The translations under genes were made by a program, and so were the position numbers. Positions 61,611-64,000 of a DNA stretch of 64,000 bases are shown here, one piece after another. Within the stretch, counting starts at the first letter, position 1. Each line of letters begins with the position of its first letter. The stretch comes from Thermoplasmata archaeon. GTDB taxonomy: Archaea; Thermoplasmatota; Thermoplasmata; Thermoplasmatales; Thermoplasmataceae. The DNA is taken from contig JAJYRA010000084.1 in NCBI GenBank assembly GCA_021794355.1, positions 59,038-123,037 of the forward strand, read 5' to 3'. The notes under the pieces were generated by a model that saw nothing but the letters and a program-made list of their open reading frames with translations, had not been told where the DNA came from and made no database searches.

Positions 61611-63485
61611 CTATGAAAGATTGGCTAATTCCCATTCTGAAGCCTCAATTTTGAGTTTCTTCATAATGTTCTGGGAATAGAACAGAGCGTTTGAAAATGG
61701 ATTATTTTTTCCACCCAAAAGAGAAATTTGAGAGGTATTAAATCCATAATCCTCCGGATTGATACCAAATTTATGGAGGTTAGACATTAATTTGTTCCTG
61801 AATATGAAAAGTGACATGGTGTTGTTTAGGATTTTCTTCCCATTTTCTGTGGTGAAGTCATTCGTGTCCTGAGAAATTATGAGGATTGAAGTTAGGAAAT
61901 GCCTTGATACTTTTATCATTTCTACCAATAATTCGCTGCACTGTTTGTCCCTTAGAAATGTGTGCCCCTCTTCAATCAGTATCAGGGATGGCTTTTCCTT
62001 GTTGGAACCCATGAATTCCCATGCAATCTGCAACTTTTCATACAGGTTCTCTGAACTACACTTTAATATTTTAAATTCTATATCTTCTGGCTTAGGGGAT
62101 TCCCTTAAAACACAGTTGTTCCACACATCCTCCACATACTCATTTAGCACGTCAAGAATCAAAATTCTACTGATCCTATTGAATGAGATTAATCTACTTA
62201 TAAGGATCTTGGAAAAAAAACTTTTTCCTGAACCTGTCTCTCCCAAAACAAGAACATTGTAACTGCTCATGGAAAATGGATCAAAGGCAAATGGTATTCC
62301 GGTTTGATCCTCTGTTCCCAGAATTACTCCAGGGGTACTCTTTTCATATAGTATGGGGAAAAAAGAAACGATCTTCCCTTTGGTCTGCGGAAATTCTACT
62401 ATTCTCTTTGATTTACTTAATAAATTAAACTCAGAATTCCTGTGGTCCGGAATCTTTAAATTTACGCCCCACAATCTAGAATAATTCTCCAGTGAGGAAA
62501 GGGATCTGGTTAAATCGTATGATTTATCAGCTCTTATGGAAAATAGTGCTTCAACATTGAAATAATATTTTTCAATATCCCTTCTCAGCTCCTTTGCAGC
62601 TTCCTCTCTGCTCTTTAACATACTGCCAACTGATCTATTACTTTCCCTAACTATCCTGTATCTTGTCAACACCTTGGAAATGGTTCTTTTAAAATTTGGG
62701 GTTTCCTTGGATATATTCTGAAACCTCACCACGGTGGTCAGAGGTAAATTTGAAGCCATAACAAAGCGAGAGATCTGAAAAAGGATTCCACCCTTCAGCT
62801 GGGTGAGTATGAGGTTGGTCGATTTTTCCCTTCCATAATAAAAATTCTTAAAATTTACACTTCCAGAGGTATTCCATATTTCTTTTTCCAGAATCTCTCT
62901 TTTCCTTTCTCCAGAAATTAAAATTGCTTCAACTCCATGCTTACCCAGTGATGATATGAGATTACTTACCGCATCTTTCCCACCTGAAATCCTTTCCATA
63001 TAGATGTAGGAACGGTATGCGAAAACCTCAGGACGGGATTTCCATATGTTATTGAGAGACGCAGTAATGGGACCCCTATTTTCAAGATTTATTTTCACTC
63101 TCTCTGTCATTGAAAACATTGTAAACTCAGTTCCCAAATATTCAGAAATACTCCCTAGAACATTAATCCGATTCCTGATGTTTTGAATACTTGAGTCCCA
63201 GGAGAAATCTGTTCTCAATTCCATAAGTATGGCTTCATCGGGTATTCCATGTTTTAAATTGTCCCTATGGCTTTTCTTTCTTTTTTTAACTGCTAATATG
63301 AACAGTACAGTAATACCGGATAATACGCAAAGAACCCCAATTTGTGTTGTTGGGCCAAAAATATAACCCATGGAAAGGAGTGATGTAATAAGTACAATTT
63401 CAGCTATTATACCTGGTCCTCGGCCATTTTCAATGGAAAATATATTTACCAGTGGCGTTAAATCTTCAAATCTTCCCTCATTCAT
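61611..63485 (-). CDS. VirB4/HerA-like membrane-associated ATPase
   Basis: About 624 residues from ATG 63485 (MNEGRFEDL); ATG 63497 is an alternative, and the track start 63614 lies inside the upstream gene. Two membrane helices (about 20-65) precede a long N-terminal domain. The RecA-like motor has Walker A GETGSGKSFFSK (about 415), Walker B SLILIEEGHTF and a sensor ISQDTNDFT. This is the layout of VirB4/TrbE and archaeal CedB ATPases, which drive DNA or protein transfer. It overlaps the upstream polytopic membrane gene by 8 nt. Confidence 0.8.
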   Translation of the reverse strand: MNEGRFEDLTPLVNIFSIENGRGPGIIAEIVLITSLLSMGYIFGPTTQIGVLCVLSGITVLFILAVKKRKKSHRDNLKHGIPDEAILMELRTDFSWDSSIQNIRNRINVLGSISEYLGTEFTMFSMTERVKINLENRGPITASLNNIWKSRPEVFAYRSYIYMERISGGKDAVSNLISSLGKHGVEAILISGERKREILEKEIWNTSGSVNFKNFYYGREKSTNLILTQLKGGILFQISRFVMASNLPLTTVVRFQNISKETPNFKRTISKVLTRYRIVRESNRSVGSMLKSREEAAKELRRDIEKYYFNVEALFSIRADKSYDLTRSLSSLENYSRLWGVNLKIPDHRNSEFNLLSKSKRIVEFPQTKGKIVSFFPILYEKSTPGVILGTEDQTGIPFAFDPFSMSSYNVLVLGETGSGKSFFSKILISRLISFNRISRILILDVLNEYVEDVWNNCVLRESPKPEDIEFKILKCSSENLYEKLQIAWEFMGSNKEKPSLILIEEGHTFLRDKQCSELLVEMIKVSRHFLTSILIISQDTNDFTTENGKKILNNTMSLFIFRNKLMSNLHKFGINPEDYGFNTSQISLLGGKNNPFSNALFYSQNIMKKLKIEASEWELANLS

Positions 63486-64000
63486 AGAAATCCTCATCTC
63501 TTTCTCTCTTCTGTAGAAGATTTGGCATGAATAATTCGGGGTGTTGCCTCCTTGAGCTCTCTTTTCTCTCCCTGATCTTTTCCTTACCGAATTCCATGGA
63601 TCTGCTGGCACCAAAACTCAATAGACTATACCCCGATAGGAAATAGAAACCTGAGAATAGTCCAGCCTTTGATTGGTTTAACCTGTAAGCAGAATAAATA
63701 AATGAGGATGGCAGGATTGTAAGTAGGGACAAAAACCCCAATTGAATGAAAAAATACCCGGTAAAATTCATATAAAAATAGATAATAAAAAGTATTATTA
63801 GTGGCGACAAAAGCAATTGAAAATATAAAATCCATAGTTTTATTATAATGCTCCTTAAAAAATCTATACCTATCAATGTGGAAAATACTGGTAGGAGAAT
63901 GTAAAGAGATATGAGTATGGCAATTCTGAGCATAAGAAAGCTCGCCATGGCGAATGCAGAAGTGAGGTATATCCCATCGAAAGCTATTTCCAGAACTATG
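63478..64000 (-). CDS. Polytopic membrane protein, C-terminal part (VirB6/CedA-like?)
   Basis: The ORF track starts this at ATG 63948, but the frame stays open to the window end (VLEIAFDGIYLTSAFAMASF), so the gene is cut and the ATG is internal. Four to five membrane helices (IAILISLYILLPVFSTLIG, LWILYFQLLLSPLIILFIIY and others) are followed by a charged cytosolic tail (KEKIRERKESSRRQHPELF). Next to a VirB4-like ATPase, a VirB6/CedA-type channel protein is the likely identity. That is inferred from context. Confidence 0.55.
   Translation of the reverse strand, partial: IVLEIAFDGIYLTSAFAMASFLMLRIAILISLYILLPVFSTLIGIDFLRSIIIKLWILYFQLLLSPLIILFIIYFYMNFTGYFFIQLGFLSLLTILPSSFIYSAYRLNQSKAGLFSGFYFLSGYSLLSFGASRSMEFGKEKIRERKESSRRQHPELFMPNLLQKRERDEDFYE

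Overview
The window looks like a chromosomal segment of a Thermoplasmatales archaeon (Thermoplasma / Ferroplasma / Cuniculiplasma relatives). The evidence is AT-rich archaeal DNA, TATA boxes about 25-30 nt before many leaderless ATGs, and the core archaeal genes present: proteasome beta with a Thermoplasma-like 8-residue propeptide, aCPSF1/FttA, S17e, aIF2-beta with a TRAM tail, CTP-dependent riboflavin kinase, GGGP and DGGGP synthases, Trm1, and MptD. It also carries a bacterial-type grpE-dnaK-dnaJ set. The genus cannot be settled by eye. No rRNA, tRNA, CRISPR array or intact insertion sequence was seen.

Layout. 1-1.6 kb: a glycosyltransferase cut by the window edge, a Rieske gene with an in-frame stop, a surface-anchored hypothetical, and a decayed small gene. 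1.6-17.2 kb: housekeeping genes (aCPSF1, psmB, CBS protein, exonuclease, purC, cyclophilin, a cysS-pncA-pncB NAD-salvage run), an operon of coiled-coil / SPFH-zinc-ribbon / zinc-ribbon proteins, a hydrolase, a CoA-disulfide-reductase-like enzyme and a histidine phosphatase. 17.2-19.3 kb: an MFS transporter, remnants of another transporter, a small orphan gene and a 20-bp perfect palindrome.

19.4-31.2 kb is the most unusual region. An ESCRT-III/Snf7-like protein sits at one end and a Vps4/CdvC-like MIT-AAA ATPase at the other. Between them are two membrane-anchored GTPase-like proteins (one with intact G motifs, one degenerate), a GAP1-N2-type GTPase-associated protein, an alpha-solenoid plus beta-sandwich protein, a large coiled-coil protein and a possible inactive ClpP-fold protein. 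Together they suggest a GTPase-controlled, ESCRT-driven membrane-remodelling or conflict system. 31.5-37.8 kb: rhodanese, a J-domain protein with a membrane partner, grpE-dnaK-dnaJ and a UspA protein.

37.8-44.4 kb is a six-gene, overlap-coupled operon for a complex I / group 4 hydrogenase-like membrane complex. Its large subunit lacks the NiFe cysteines, so it is an Ehr-type complex rather than a hydrogenase. 44.5-47.3 kb: S17e, then an accessory stretch of decayed genes, diverged repeats and a hicBA toxin-antitoxin pair. 47.4-61.0 kb: RaSEA-like radical SAM enzyme, thiL, ileS, aIF2-beta, PIN protein, ribK, purL-purS, the archaeal lipid genes, trm1, THEP1 and mptD. Two genes here, PIN and trm1, seem to start at ATT and ATA. 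61.3-64 kb: a small membrane protein and a VirB4/HerA-like ATPase next to a polytopic VirB6/CedA-like membrane protein cut by the window end, possibly a DNA-transfer apparatus.
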